From positions 1 through 47,442 of the forward strand of contig NZ_JACIGJ010000023.1 in NCBI RefSeq assembly GCF_014197855.1: a stretch of DNA of 47,442 bases, given 5' to 3'. The position numbers and the translations under genes were made by a program. The DNA is from Roseospira marina. GTDB taxonomy: Bacteria > Pseudomonadota > Alphaproteobacteria > Rhodospirillales > Rhodospirillaceae. Each line of letters opens with the position of its first letter. Within the stretch, counting starts at the first letter, position 1. This document shows, piece by piece, positions 34,967 to 42,667 of this stretch. The notes below the pieces were generated by a model. That model was not told the DNA's origin. It saw only the letters and a program-made list of their open reading frames with translations, and made no database searches.

Positions 34967-35731
34967 ATGAAAAAGATCACTGTATTCGGAACGATCCTGA
35001 CCGTCCCGATGCTTGCGCTGGTCGCTGGTACCGCGATGGCGGCGGATCCGGCACCCAGCGTCAGCGACACCGGCGCCACGGCTGGTGACACCATGAAACC
35101 AGCGGCCTCTGACACGCAGGCACCCGAAACGCCCGCGAACGCAGCCGCACGGACGGCCATGCCGACCAAGGCGGCGATCGGACGGGAGGTCGTCAATACG
35201 AAGGGCGATACGGTCGGCGAGGTTTCGGCGATCACCGGTGACCGCGTGATCGTCGATGTCGGCGGGTTCCTCGGCATGGGCACGCATGGAGTCGCGCTCA
35301 ACTGGCGCGACCTGACCCCCATCGGCAGCGGCGAGGGCATGACGCTTCAGACGGCGCTGACCAAGCAGCAGATCGAGGACCTGCCGAAAGCGGAGTCCGG
35401 CGCTCAGGACACCGCGCAGACAGGCGAGGCTTCCGATCAGATGACCGACTCCGCCGCGCAAACGGGTATGTCGTCGCAGAAGGCGGACATGCCGACCAAG
35501 GCCATGATCGGACGGGAGGTCGTCAATGCCGAGGGTGATACCGTCGGCGAGGTTTCGGCGGTCGCTGGCAACAGGGTGATCGTCGAGGTCGGCGGGTTTC
35601 TCGGCATTGGCGCGCGCGGGGTTGCGCTCAATTGGCGCGACCTCACCCCCATCGGCAGCGGCGAGGACATGAAACTCGAGACGACTCTCACCGATGCGCA
35701 GATCAAGGACCTGCCGAAGTACGATCAGTAG
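34967..35731 (+). CDS. Exported protein with two tandem PRC-barrel domains
   Basis: A 254-residue protein from ATG 34967 (GAAGGG upstream). The signal peptide ends at AMAADPAP (~25). A Thr/Ala/Pro-rich linker leads to two near-identical PRC-barrel copies, residues ~65-143 and ~175-254, each MPTKA-IGREVVN-GDTVGEVSA-VGGFLG-GVALNWRDL. PRC barrels are small beta-barrels that bind partner proteins. Exported versions are widespread in alphaproteobacteria under stress, with no known enzyme activity. The 110-codon offset and high identity indicate a recent internal duplication. A strong hairpin follows at 35740. Confidence 0.85.
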   Translation: MKKITVFGTILTVPMLALVAGTAMAADPAPSVSDTGATAGDTMKPAASDTQAPETPANAAARTAMPTKAAIGREVVNTKGDTVGEVSAITGDRVIVDVGGFLGMGTHGVALNWRDLTPIGSGEGMTLQTALTKQQIEDLPKAESGAQDTAQTGEASDQMTDSAAQTGMSSQKADMPTKAMIGREVVNAEGDTVGEVSAVAGNRVIVEVGGFLGIGARGVALNWRDLTPIGSGEDMKLETTLTDAQIKDLPKYDQ

Positions 35732-35739
35732 GACTCGCG

Positions 35740-35771
35740 GGCCATGAAACGGTCCCGTCCGTTTCATGGCC
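35740..35771 (+). terminator. Hairpin after PRC-barrel gene
   Basis: GGCCATGAAACGG (35740-35752) and CCGTTTCATGGCC (35759-35771) are exact complements around a 6-base loop. It begins 8 bases after the stop. No T-run follows, so it may act as a bidirectional attenuating or mRNA-stabilising structure rather than a classical terminator. The convergent regulator gene ends at 35876. Confidence 0.6.
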
Positions 35772-35875
35772 TCCGCCGCCTCTGTGGTGCCGACGTCACC
35801 CCATTGTGGCGGCAGGGTCGCGACGCGGCGGATTGCGCTCGTCCCGGCGGGCCGGGCGTAACAAGCTGGCCGGTG

Positions 35876-37261
35876 TCAGATCGGCCAGGATTGCGCGTTT
35901 GGGCCGGCGGCCAGGGCCAGTCGTGTCAATCCCGGGAGGGACCGCGCCCCGGTTTTCCGCATGATCGCGGACCGGTGGTTCTCGACCGTGCGCTGGCTGA
36001 TGCCAAGGGTGGCGGCGATGATCTTGCTGGGCTGCCCCGCGAGGACAAGGGCCAGAACCTGCTGTTGCCTGGGTGTCAGGCCGGCAACGCTGCCGGTCGC
36101 GCGTTCATGCTGAGCTTCGGCCGTTCTCGACGCCCGCGACCACTCCAGCGCGCGGCCGATGCTGGTGAGCGCCGCTTGGCCGCACACCGGCTTTTGAAGA
36201 AAGTCCATCGCGCCCGCCTTCATGGCCGCAACGGCGACGGAGATGGCGCTGCCCCTGCCCATCATGATCGCCGGAAGACGACGGTCGGACTGACGGAGCC
36301 ACCGCAGAAGATCGAGTCCGCTCAGTCCACCGCGCAGATCGGCGTCGATCAGAACGCAGACGTCCCGCCGGCCCGGCTGTTTGGCCGGATCCGCGCTCAG
36401 GAACGCGTCGCTGGACGGAAACCCCTCAACCTGCCAGCCCCATTGACCGACCAACCCGCGTAGGTTCTCGCAGGTGTCCGGGTCGGGATCGACCACAAGG
36501 ATGACAGGCGAGGCATTGGGGCCGGCGCACACCGTTGCCTCTGGCACGGCGCGCGGCGGCGGCGATCGCGTGCCGTCCCAGCCCTGTGCGCGTGCGCCGG
36601 CGGGTAGGCCCTGGACCTCCCAGAAGCGCCCGACTTTGATGACGAACACCGACCCCACACCCGGACGCCCCCGCATGATGACCGGACAGCCGATCAGATC
36701 GCCCAGCCGCCGTGCCTCGGCAAAGCTGGGATCAGGATCATGGTCATGGTTCTGAGGTGGCGTGTCTCGCAGGACGTGGTTCCCAATGATGTCCTGAATT
36801 GGGCGTCTCGGAAAGCCCGTCCCGGTTTCCCGGATCTCGATGCTCAGGTGTCCGCCGCGGCGTTGGCACCCGATCAGAATCATGCCGTGCCGCGAGTGGT
36901 GCAGCACATTCAGAAGAAGGATCCGCACGATCTGGGTAAGGTGGCGCGGATCGCCGTCTATGGACAGGGGGCACGATGCCACGCGCAGGACAAGGCCCTC
37001 GGCGTCGGCCTGAGATGTGAAGTCTTCCCTCAAGGGGTCGAGCACGGTGTTGAGCGGAAACCGGATGCTCTCCACCAGGCCAGGGTCGGCCTTGATGGTG
37101 AGGTCGGGATCATCCGCTGCAGATGGACGCATGTCGGCGGCCGGGCGATGCGGTTCGCGCGCCGCGGCGGCGGTGTGACGGGGCGTGACGGACGTTGCGT
37201 TTGCAGCCGCCCGAGAGAGCATGGCCGTGTGGCGGACCGTGTCGTGTTTGCCTGAATCCAT
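35876..37261 (-). CDS. HATPase-REC-LuxR fusion regulator
   Basis: A 461-residue protein. The start is ATG 37261 (GGTGGAGG upstream); a longer ORF start at 37450 lacks a ribosome site. Residues ~50-210 resemble a histidine-kinase ATPase domain (LTQIVRILLLNVLHHSRHGM as N-box; ETGTGF as a weak G1 box, where Asp is usual), with no HisKA phosphoacceptor helix. Residues ~255-370 are a receiver domain (LVVDPDPDT; phosphoacceptor Asp in LIDADLRGG; Lys in FLQKPV). Residues ~395-455 are a LuxR/FixJ-type HTH (LTPRQQQVLALVLAG, then TLGISQRTVENHRSAI). It likely binds DNA; whether the ATPase part binds nucleotide is doubtful. Confidence 0.8.
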   Translation of the reverse strand: MDSGKHDTVRHTAMLSRAAANATSVTPRHTAAAAREPHRPAADMRPSAADDPDLTIKADPGLVESIRFPLNTVLDPLREDFTSQADAEGLVLRVASCPLSIDGDPRHLTQIVRILLLNVLHHSRHGMILIGCQRRGGHLSIEIRETGTGFPRRPIQDIIGNHVLRDTPPQNHDHDPDPSFAEARRLGDLIGCPVIMRGRPGVGSVFVIKVGRFWEVQGLPAGARAQGWDGTRSPPPRAVPEATVCAGPNASPVILVVDPDPDTCENLRGLVGQWGWQVEGFPSSDAFLSADPAKQPGRRDVCVLIDADLRGGLSGLDLLRWLRQSDRRLPAIMMGRGSAISVAVAAMKAGAMDFLQKPVCGQAALTSIGRALEWSRASRTAEAQHERATGSVAGLTPRQQQVLALVLAGQPSKIIAATLGISQRTVENHRSAIMRKTGARSLPGLTRLALAAGPNAQSWPI

Positions 37262-37884
37262 CGCGAAACCTCCACCTGGATGCGTTGGGCACCGGGCCTT
37301 TGCGGGCCACCGCGCCAAACGGCGCCGGCGCCCGGATTCAGCCAATCGGCGTCCCTCACTCGGATCGGATAGCCACACCAAAGTGTGGCGGGGTGTCTGT
37401 CGTTCTTCTGGGAATGGGGCGGACGCGCCGGACGACTGGGGTCCCGGCACCGTGCCGCTAGAGAAGATTCACGTGAATCTTTTCTAAATCAAACAGTTAG
37501 GGCGGACTCACGCGTCGCAATTGCCCTGCGGAGCGGGTCAATTGCGACGCGATCCGCCCTCGGCGTTTGCTACGCTGAACGGAGCTCGCCACCACACGTC
37601 CCTCATCGGGGGCGCGCGGGATCTCTCGAAAGGCTGTTCGCAGGGCCTCCCCCACGCCCACCGCAGGTCATGGGTAGGGCGTGGTGCCCTCGGGCGGGAC
37701 AAACCGTGGGTCCACGATCATCCTGAAAAGAGTGGGATCCGACGTCACGGGAACAGGCGTCACGGGCAGGACAGACCGACGGTCCTCGTCTTGCTGTCCC
37801 CACCGCATAATCGGGCCATGACCGGGCCATGACCGCACGCGCGGGGCGGATCGCGTTTCGCTCAAGGCGACCAAACCCACGCGG
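37262..37884. other. Gene-free stretch with palindromes and short repeats
   Basis: 623 bases with no supported gene; the ORFs present lack ribosome sites and family resemblance. It holds the palindrome cluster at 37445-37559 and, at 37812-37833, a tandem CGGGCCATGAC-type repeat. The stretch 37600-37800 has several short direct and inverted GC motifs (GTCACGGG twice) and may be an old insertion remnant. Confidence 0.6.
37445..37559. repeat. Cluster of three perfect palindromes
   Basis: The three are: CGGCAC/GTGCCG (37445-37457); the 18-bp self-complementary AAGATTCACGTGAATCTT (37464-37481); and a large hairpin with arms GGGCGGA/TCCGCCC (37500-37506, 37553-37559) plus CGCGTCGCAATTG/CAATTGCGACGCG (37511-37523, 37539-37551). 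They lie ~190 bases upstream of the fusion-regulator start. They could be protein-binding sites or stacked intergenic repeat units. Confidence 0.7.
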
Positions 37885-38217
37885 TTACTTTATGACCAGA
37901 TCGTTACGGACCTGCCGGACACCGGTCACGTCGGCGGCAACAGCGCCGGCGCGCTGCCTGGATGCGGCGGAGTCCACGAATCCGCTCAGTTGCACGACGC
38001 CTTTGTAGGTTTCGACATCGATCTTGAAGGCCGTCAGGCCCTGGTCGCCGAGAATGGCGGTGCGCACCGTGCTGCTGATGACCGTGTCGTCCAGGTACTC
38101 ACCCGTGCTTTCGCTGGTCGGGGTCGAGGTGCAGGCGGCCATCGACCCGACGGTCAGCCCGGCAAGCACGAGCAGGGCGGGCAGAAGGGCGCGATGGATG
38201 AAGCGGGGGCTCGTCAC
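37885..38217 (-). CDS. BON-domain lipoprotein
   Basis: A 110-residue protein with a GTG start at 38217 and GAAGGGA upstream. The signal peptide LLPALLVLAGLTVGSMAAC ends in a lipobox Cys (~residue 29). The BON domain fills residues ~42-110 (ISSTVRTAILGDQGLTAFKI, then VQLSGFVDSAASRQRAGAVA), with the terminal VRNDLVIK. BON (OsmY-type) proteins bind phospholipid or other envelope components and rise under osmotic stress. It lies downstream of DUF3309 on the same strand. Confidence 0.88.
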   Translation of the reverse strand: MTSPRFIHRALLPALLVLAGLTVGSMAACTSTPTSESTGEYLDDTVISSTVRTAILGDQGLTAFKIDVETYKGVVQLSGFVDSAASRQRAGAVAADVTGVRQVRNDLVIK

Positions 38218-38318
38218 GATGGGATCCCTTCGGCAGTGCCGCGCGGGGCGCGGGGGGGATGATTCGGCGGCCTGAACATCGGACCGAAGCGTGTTCCCTC
38301 CCGGCACGGCATGAGCGG

Positions 38319-38483
38319 TCAGATGCGGCCAAGCACCATCAGAACGATCAAGACGATCAGAACCGTGCCGAGGACACCGACCCCGACATGACCGAAGCCA
38401 TAGCCATACCCCCCGAAGCGTCCGCTGAATCCGCCAAGCAGAAAAACGACAAGAAGGATGATGAGGATCAGGCTGAGCGACAT
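38319..38483 (-). CDS. DUF3309 small membrane protein
   Basis: A 54-residue protein, ATG 38483 with CAGGAGAA upstream. Two hydrophobic segments (LSLILIILLVVFLLGGF and GVGVLGTVLIVLIVLMVLG) flank a Gly/Tyr-rich turn (GRFGGYGYGFGH), ending in LGRI. This is the DUF3309 pattern, a tiny inner-membrane protein common in alpha- and betaproteobacterial stress loci. Its function is unknown. Confidence 0.8.
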   Translation of the reverse strand: MSLSLILIILLVVFLLGGFSGRFGGYGYGFGHVGVGVLGTVLIVLIVLMVLGRI

Positions 38484-38677
38484 CGCGGTTCTCCTGGACG
38501 TCAGGGTGCCACCGGGGTTCCGAATGGCACTGAGTGTTGGCCGTGTCGCGCGGTGTGCCGAAGGGACGGCATCGCCGGGCTTCGGCGACCGGTCCCGATG
38601 GGGCACCCGATGGGGCAATTGCCGTCGATGGATACCCCACGGCCGTCGATCGTGATATCGACGCTACTCTGGCGTTC

Positions 38678-38755
38678 CTAGTAATAGAGGTACCCGGTCG
38701 CGGCGGCGGTTACGGTTAGCGCCACGATGGCGACAAGAAGAGAAGTCCAACTCAT
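38678..38755 (-). CDS. Possible 25-residue membrane peptide
   Basis: MSWTSLLVAIVALTVTAAAT followed by GYLYY and a TAG stop. The sequence is a single hydrophobic helix with a tyrosine-rich end, typical of small membrane proteins. GAGG lies about 9 bases before the ATG. Between DUF3309 and CsbD genes such peptides are plausible, but the length gives no statistical support. Confidence 0.4.
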   Translation of the reverse strand: MSWTSLLVAIVALTVTAAATGYLYY

Positions 38756-38842
38756 GAGCCCGTGCCTCGCCAAATCTCTGACCCTTACGGACAGCGCCGA
38801 CGGCACCATGCAGACCGTGCTTCGCCGTTGCGGCCACGGCCG

Positions 38843-39016
38843 TCAAGCGTCGCGGATGGTATCCTTGACCCCGCCGACGGCATTCTGGACCTTGCCCTCG
38901 ATCTTGTCGGCCTCGCCGTCCGATTCGAGCTTTTTGTCGCCGATCCCCTTGCCGACTGCGGCCTTCACCTTGCCTTTGATCACTTTCGCGGCGCCGATCA
39001 CACGGTCCTTGTCCAT
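38843..39016 (-). CDS. CsbD-family stress protein
   Basis: A 57-residue protein, ATG 39016 after AAAGGAGAACG. MDKDRVIGAAKVIKGKVKAA, then VGKGIGDKKLE, GEADKIEGKVQNAVGGVKD: the repeated Gly-Lys-Val amphipathic pattern is the CsbD hallmark. CsbD proteins are small and natively flexible, and are induced by general or osmotic stress; their mechanism is unknown. Confidence 0.9.
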   Translation of the reverse strand: MDKDRVIGAAKVIKGKVKAAVGKGIGDKKLESDGEADKIEGKVQNAVGGVKDTIRDA

Positions 39017-39113
39017 GACGTTCTCCTTTCTGCTCTGCGGCGATCCGCCGGAGACGTGTCTGGCGGGCAGGTCTCACCTGAACAGGTTTCGACCGTGTCC
39101 GCACTGACGCAGA

Positions 39114-39386
39114 TTAGCCTGTGGTAGAAAGCCGCCACGGCCCTCTTTGGGCGCCGCGCGGAGGGAAGGCGGGCCGCCGGGCGGGATTGACCCTGTTCAC
39201 TGATGATGGCCTGCGGGTACCGACCCGGGCCTGTTCCTCGCGGATCTGATCGCAGGAATAATCGGCGTACTGGTTGGGCGAGACATAGGCGGCGGCGATG
39301 TTCTCGCTGCTGCTGGCGCGGCCGGCCAGCGCCAGCGCGGTCGACAGGGTGGCAACGGACGCGGCGGAGACGAAGCGGTTCGACAT
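39114..39386 (-). pseudogene. Truncated lipoprotein without lipobox cysteine
   Basis: The first ~55 residues (MSNRFVSAASVATLSTALAL, then SENIAAAYVSPNQYADYSCD, QIREEQARV) match a common alphaproteobacterial lipoprotein family in which LAGC precedes SSS. Here the Cys codon is CGC (Arg, residue 23, bases 39318-39320), one change from TGC. After QARVGTR the sequence becomes an unrelated Arg/Pro tail and stops at 90 residues, whereas family members continue for another ~60 or more. Loss of both features points to a decayed gene. Confidence 0.65.
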
Positions 39387-39613
39387 GGAGGTGTGTCCTT
39401 CCCTTGGCTGCTCATCGAAGACCGGGATCGACCGGCGGGAGCCAGCAATCCCAGGCCTCACCATCGCATCAAGGGGTGCCACGTCCGGGCGCATGCCCGC
39501 CAAGGGTGACGGACCTTGGTGTGCCGGCAGGACGGCATCGCCAGAGGCCGGGTCAACAATGACTACGGAAGGCCGGGCGGGTCCTTGACCCCACCAGCCG
39601 GCCTTTCCCTCGC

Positions 39614-39943
39614 TCACCTCGGCGCGTTCCGACTCCAAACCAGGTTGGCGGTTTCGCCACCGCCGTCCGGGAACAGGGCGGCGGTGATGGGTCTGGGCAA
39701 ACCCGGATCGTCAAGGCGAACGCGCAGGTAGTCGCGCGGGGGCTCGGCTTTGGAGCGCGCGGCCCAGGCATCGCCGATGCGGTGGCCGGCGATCATGACG
39801 CGGAAGGCCGGCGCCCGCTCGGTCTCCCGGCTGTCGTTGGGAACGAAGCGGACCCCCGCGTCCAGGGTCAGGGTGCGGATGGTGCCGATCCAGCCGCCGT
39901 CGCGCGACGGCGAGAAGGTCCCGATAACGCTGATGACGCTTAT
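39614..39943 (-). CDS. DUF736 protein, start codon changed to ATA
   Basis: 109 codons encode a complete DUF736 domain: IGTFSPSRDGGWIGTIRTLT, then VRFVPNDSRETERAPAFRVM, DYLRVRLDDPGLPRPITAAL, ANLVWSR. DUF736 is an ICE/plasmid backbone marker of unknown function. No ATG, GTG or TTG is available at the expected N-terminus. The codon in start position is ATA (39941-39943), overlapping the TAA stop of the upstream fragment as ATAA. A single G-to-A from the usual ATGA would explain both. Either AUA initiates poorly or the gene is silent. Confidence 0.7.
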   Translation of the reverse strand: MSVISVIGTFSPSRDGGWIGTIRTLTLDAGVRFVPNDSRETERAPAFRVMIAGHRIGDAWAARSKAEPPRDYLRVRLDDPGLPRPITAALFPDGGGETANLVWSRNAPR

Positions 39944-40189
39944 GACTTGGTTTCCTGGCTGGTGGGTTCGGGACCGTCGGTGCTTCCCGCCCCCGCCGGT
40001 TTCCGCTGGCGGCGGCGCGGTGCGGCCGGATCGTCGCCCTCGCCCAGCCCATCCTTGCGAGCGCGGTTGAAAGCGCGGTCGCCGTCCAGGAAGGCGCGCA
40101 CCATGAAGGGGATCAGGTCGGCCACGCTTTCCGTCTCGCCGTAGGTGGCTTCGTAAAGGGCCGCGTTATGCTGACTCTTCGGACCTGTC
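39940..40189 (-). pseudogene. 3' remnant of an unidentified element gene
   Basis: An open frame (NAALYEATYGETESVADLIP, then FMVRAFLDGDRAFNRARKDG and a charged Pro/Lys tail) runs to TAA at 39940. The frame extends upstream only through sequence that belongs, in another frame, to the ardC stub. It therefore looks like the 3' end of a backbone gene joined to the 5' end of ardC by a deletion. Its family is not recognised. Confidence 0.4.
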
Positions 40190-40336
40190 TCATTGCCAGG
40201 CGGCGCCGAGGGCTGCACGATCCTTCCGGGCTCGCACGCAGACGTCCGGGTCAAGCTCGGCGATGATGCGGTCGGTGATCTCCGAATACAGGTTGGCGCG
40301 GTCGCCGTTGGACCGCCGGGCGGGTGCGCGGGACAT
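40190..40336 (-). pseudogene. ardC 5' stub
   Basis: 48 codons beginning MSRAPARRSNGDRANLYSEI then TDRIIAEL, which aligns with the N-terminus of ArdC proteins (compare IYTRVTDSIIAEL at 8220). It then ends within ~20 codons at TGA 40190. It has a normal GGGGAGAC ribosome site and the same structured leader as the intact ardC (copy 5). The remaining ~260 residues are missing, consistent with an internal deletion. Confidence 0.7.
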
Positions 40337-40349
40337 GGCGTGTCTCCCC

Positions 40350-40393
40350 GACGGGCCGGCGGAAGGCCACTCCCTCCGCCATCCAAACCCGTC
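40350..40393 (-). promoter_or_regulatory. Structured 5' leader, copy 5 (ardC stub)
   Basis: On the minus strand the outer stem is GACGGG (40388-40393) with CCCGTC (40350-40355), and the inner stem is GGCGGA (40375-40380) with TCCGCC (40358-40363). The inner stem differs at several positions from copies 1, 3 and 4, but the changes are paired. The upstream AAGAGGACGTCTTCGG box is not recognisable here. There are 13 bases to the ATG. Confidence 0.7.
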
Positions 40394-40434
40394 GCGGATC
40401 CCCCACCGACCCTCCGCCTCCAGCAGGTTCCCGC

Positions 40435-41263
40435 TCACCGGAGGAGGTCGCGATACCCCCGGGCCGCCATGTGGTCGGCGCCCCGGACCAGTCTCTGAAC
40501 CCGCAGGCGCAGATAGTCCGACTGCCCGGCCCAGTCCTGCGCCGCCCGGTCCGCGCCGAAGATCGCGGCGGCAATCTGGCGCTGGGACGCTCCGGCCCGT
40601 CGCGCGTCGAAGGCGCGCAGCATGTTCAGCCAGCGCCCGGCACGCCGTTCCGGCGTGTACAGGCGGTCGGGAAGCATCTGGGCGCTTCGGATATGGAGGA
40701 ACCGCCGCAAGGCCAGCAGGCGCGGTTCGTCCTCTGGCGCTGGCCATAGCGGAACCAGAAGGCGGACCGGATGCCGCACGGGATGCCGGGCCGCCCCATC
40801 GGCCACGACCTCGATCTGAAGGGATCGTGCCCCGTCCTGGATCAGCAACTGCCGGGCACTGTTCGGTTGCCGCAGCAGCATGACCGGCAGCGGAAGCCGG
40901 CCAAGGTCGAACGGCTCGGCCGCGGTGGCATCCCCAGCCCGGGCCTCGACGGTCAGGACGCTCGGCACCATCTCGCTCGACCAGAACACCAGGTCCATCG
41001 TCTCGTCGGCGAAACAGGACACCCCATTGGTGGTCCATCTCGGCACGGGGCGAGATCACGACCCGGGGCGCGGGCGTCCTGGCAATGGGTGTGCTCGCGT
41101 ACGGCCGGGTCCGCCGCACCGACACGAGGAAGTCCGGGTTGCGTTTCAGCCACTGCCAGGCCCAGGCGGTTCGGTCGAGCGCCAGCAGGGGGCGATAGGT
41201 CGCGGCATTCCGCCAGTCTGGCGGCGGAAAGGGTGGCGGAGGAAAGCGGCGCCTCTCGATCAT
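40435..41263 (-). pseudogene. DUF2285/DUF6499 protein gene with frameshift
   Basis: From ATG 41263 (GAGGAGGG upstream) the first frame encodes the DUF6499-type start (PDWRNAATYRPLLALDRTAW, then AWQWLKRNPDFL) through APRVVISPRAEMDHQWG. The matching continuation (VSCFADETMDLVFW, then the DUF2285 part ASQRQIAAAIFGADRAAQDW, DYLRLRVQRLVRGADHMAAR) is in another frame from about 41035. The switch lies at a GGGG run. Both halves are otherwise intact, so this is either one base gained or lost, or a sequencing slip. The family consists of putative regulators in ICE backbones. Confidence 0.75.
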
Positions 41264-41690
41264 GGAACGGCCCTCCTCAAGGATCACGGCGCGAAACGGC
41301 GCAACCGGCCGACGATGTCGCACCGGATGTGGACGGGATCAGAGGATGTTCGGAGTTCCGGCCGTTCTACCTGATGCGGCCCTGTCGATGACTATCGACA
41401 ACCCTGGCAAGAGCGGCTTCCACAAAATGCCGGAGCATGGTGCGATGTGAGCGGAAACAATGGGGGAACAGCGCAAAACATATCTGTTTCATCAAAAGCG
41501 ATGTGAATTGACATAAAATAAAAACGTTCCAGGCGTCGCCATATATCAGTTCAAAATTCGTCAGCCCTTGACACAATTAAGACAAGAAGATTCTGAACCA
41601 TGATCGTAGCCTTGCCGTGCCTTTTACGCCTGCGCGCGGCTCGAGTGCACTTGGGGGAGCATCGACCGCACCGATCATGGAGCGCTTGCC
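41264..41690. other. AT-rich intergenic region before AraC gene
   Basis: 427 bases with no gene. It holds a 7-bp inverted repeat TGTCGAT/ATCGACA (about 41387-41405) and an AT-rich stretch with two TTGACA boxes (about 41513 and 41569). The second could serve as a -35 element for the AraC gene, but no good -10 follows. Confidence 0.5.
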
Positions 41691-42569
41691 ATGACGGACA
41701 TCCTGACGATCGATTTCCAGGCGGACACGTTGGTCCTGTGCGACACCCTGACCGAGCGGGCGACCGGCAACGGCCTGATCGTCTGCCGCTGTCGGTTCCC
41801 GCCCTATCCCGGGCACTGGACGAAGTTCCTGCAGACGGTGCTCGTGCGGCCGGCCGGGCCGGTGACGGCTCGTTGGCGAAGCCTGGACGCGCCGGAGAAC
41901 CAGATGGTGTCGCTGTCCGGAACCGCCTTCCATCTGATCCCGGTAGATCGGCCGGTGCGGATCGAATGGGACGGGTGTGACGCGGCCCTCATCGTGGCAC
42001 TGACGCCGGGTTTCGTGGAAGCAATGGTAGCGCCGGTGTTCCAGGGGAGGTTACCGCGTCTCAACCCATGCGCCATGATCAAGGACGCGGTGCTGTCGGA
42101 CATGATGCCATGGTTCGCCGAGGCGTTGCGCCAGGATGCGGACAGGGCGAGGAAGTCCCTGGACCAATTCAGCGTGGCGTTCGCGCTCCAGTTGTTCGAA
42201 AAGTACGGCATTGATGACAACAGCTGGCTGCGAATCTCCGGCGGCCTCGGGGCATCGCGACAGAGACGGATCACGGCCTTCATCGACGCCAACCTCGACC
42301 GCACCGTCCCGCTTTCCGAGATGGCCAGGACCGTCGGCCTCGGGCGGTCGCATTTCGGCAAGGCGTTCCATGCCTCGTTCGGCCGCAGCCCGTACCAGTA
42401 TCTCCATGAACGGCGGGTCGAGAAGGCGAAGGAACTCCTACTGGACGACCGCCGGACGATCGTTAGCGTCGCTCTGGACGTGGGCTTCTCCAGCCACGGG
42501 CATTTCACCAAAGTGTTCCGCAACGTGACCGGGATGACGCCGTCGCAGTTCCGGCGGGACAGGGTGTGA
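41691..42569 (+). CDS. AraC-family transcriptional regulator
   Basis: A 292-residue protein. Residues ~1-185 form an unassigned N-terminal domain. The C-terminal AraC DNA-binding domain spans ~190-290: RITAFIDANLDRTVPLSEMA, HTH1 (VGLGRSHFGKAFHASFGRSP), then YQYLHERRVEKAKELLLD and HTH2 (IVSVALDVGFSSHGHFTKVF) ending GMTPSQFRR. The AraC signature is complete. It is convergent with the helicase gene. The target is unknown; no divergent gene other than the DUF2285 pseudogene shares its upstream region. Confidence 0.92.
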   Translation: MTDILTIDFQADTLVLCDTLTERATGNGLIVCRCRFPPYPGHWTKFLQTVLVRPAGPVTARWRSLDAPENQMVSLSGTAFHLIPVDRPVRIEWDGCDAALIVALTPGFVEAMVAPVFQGRLPRLNPCAMIKDAVLSDMMPWFAEALRQDADRARKSLDQFSVAFALQLFEKYGIDDNSWLRISGGLGASRQRRITAFIDANLDRTVPLSEMARTVGLGRSHFGKAFHASFGRSPYQYLHERRVEKAKELLLDDRRTIVSVALDVGFSSHGHFTKVFRNVTGMTPSQFRRDRV

Positions 42570-42667
42570 CTGCGAGCTGGTTCGAAATGGTGCCATCTGC
42601 CCAGCCGGGCATTGCCAAAAATTCAACAAAATCAGCGTGGTCGCGGGCCGCCATGCGCAGCCTGACT

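Noticed and set aside
34664-35767. N-terminal extension of the matrixin ORF on the minus strand
   Set aside because: Antisense to the PRC-barrel gene; a signal peptide and ribosome site define the start at 34663.
37521-37832. 103-codon ORF in the palindrome-rich gap
   Set aside because: Begins inside a hairpin arm, lacks a ribosome site, and looks like non-coding translation.
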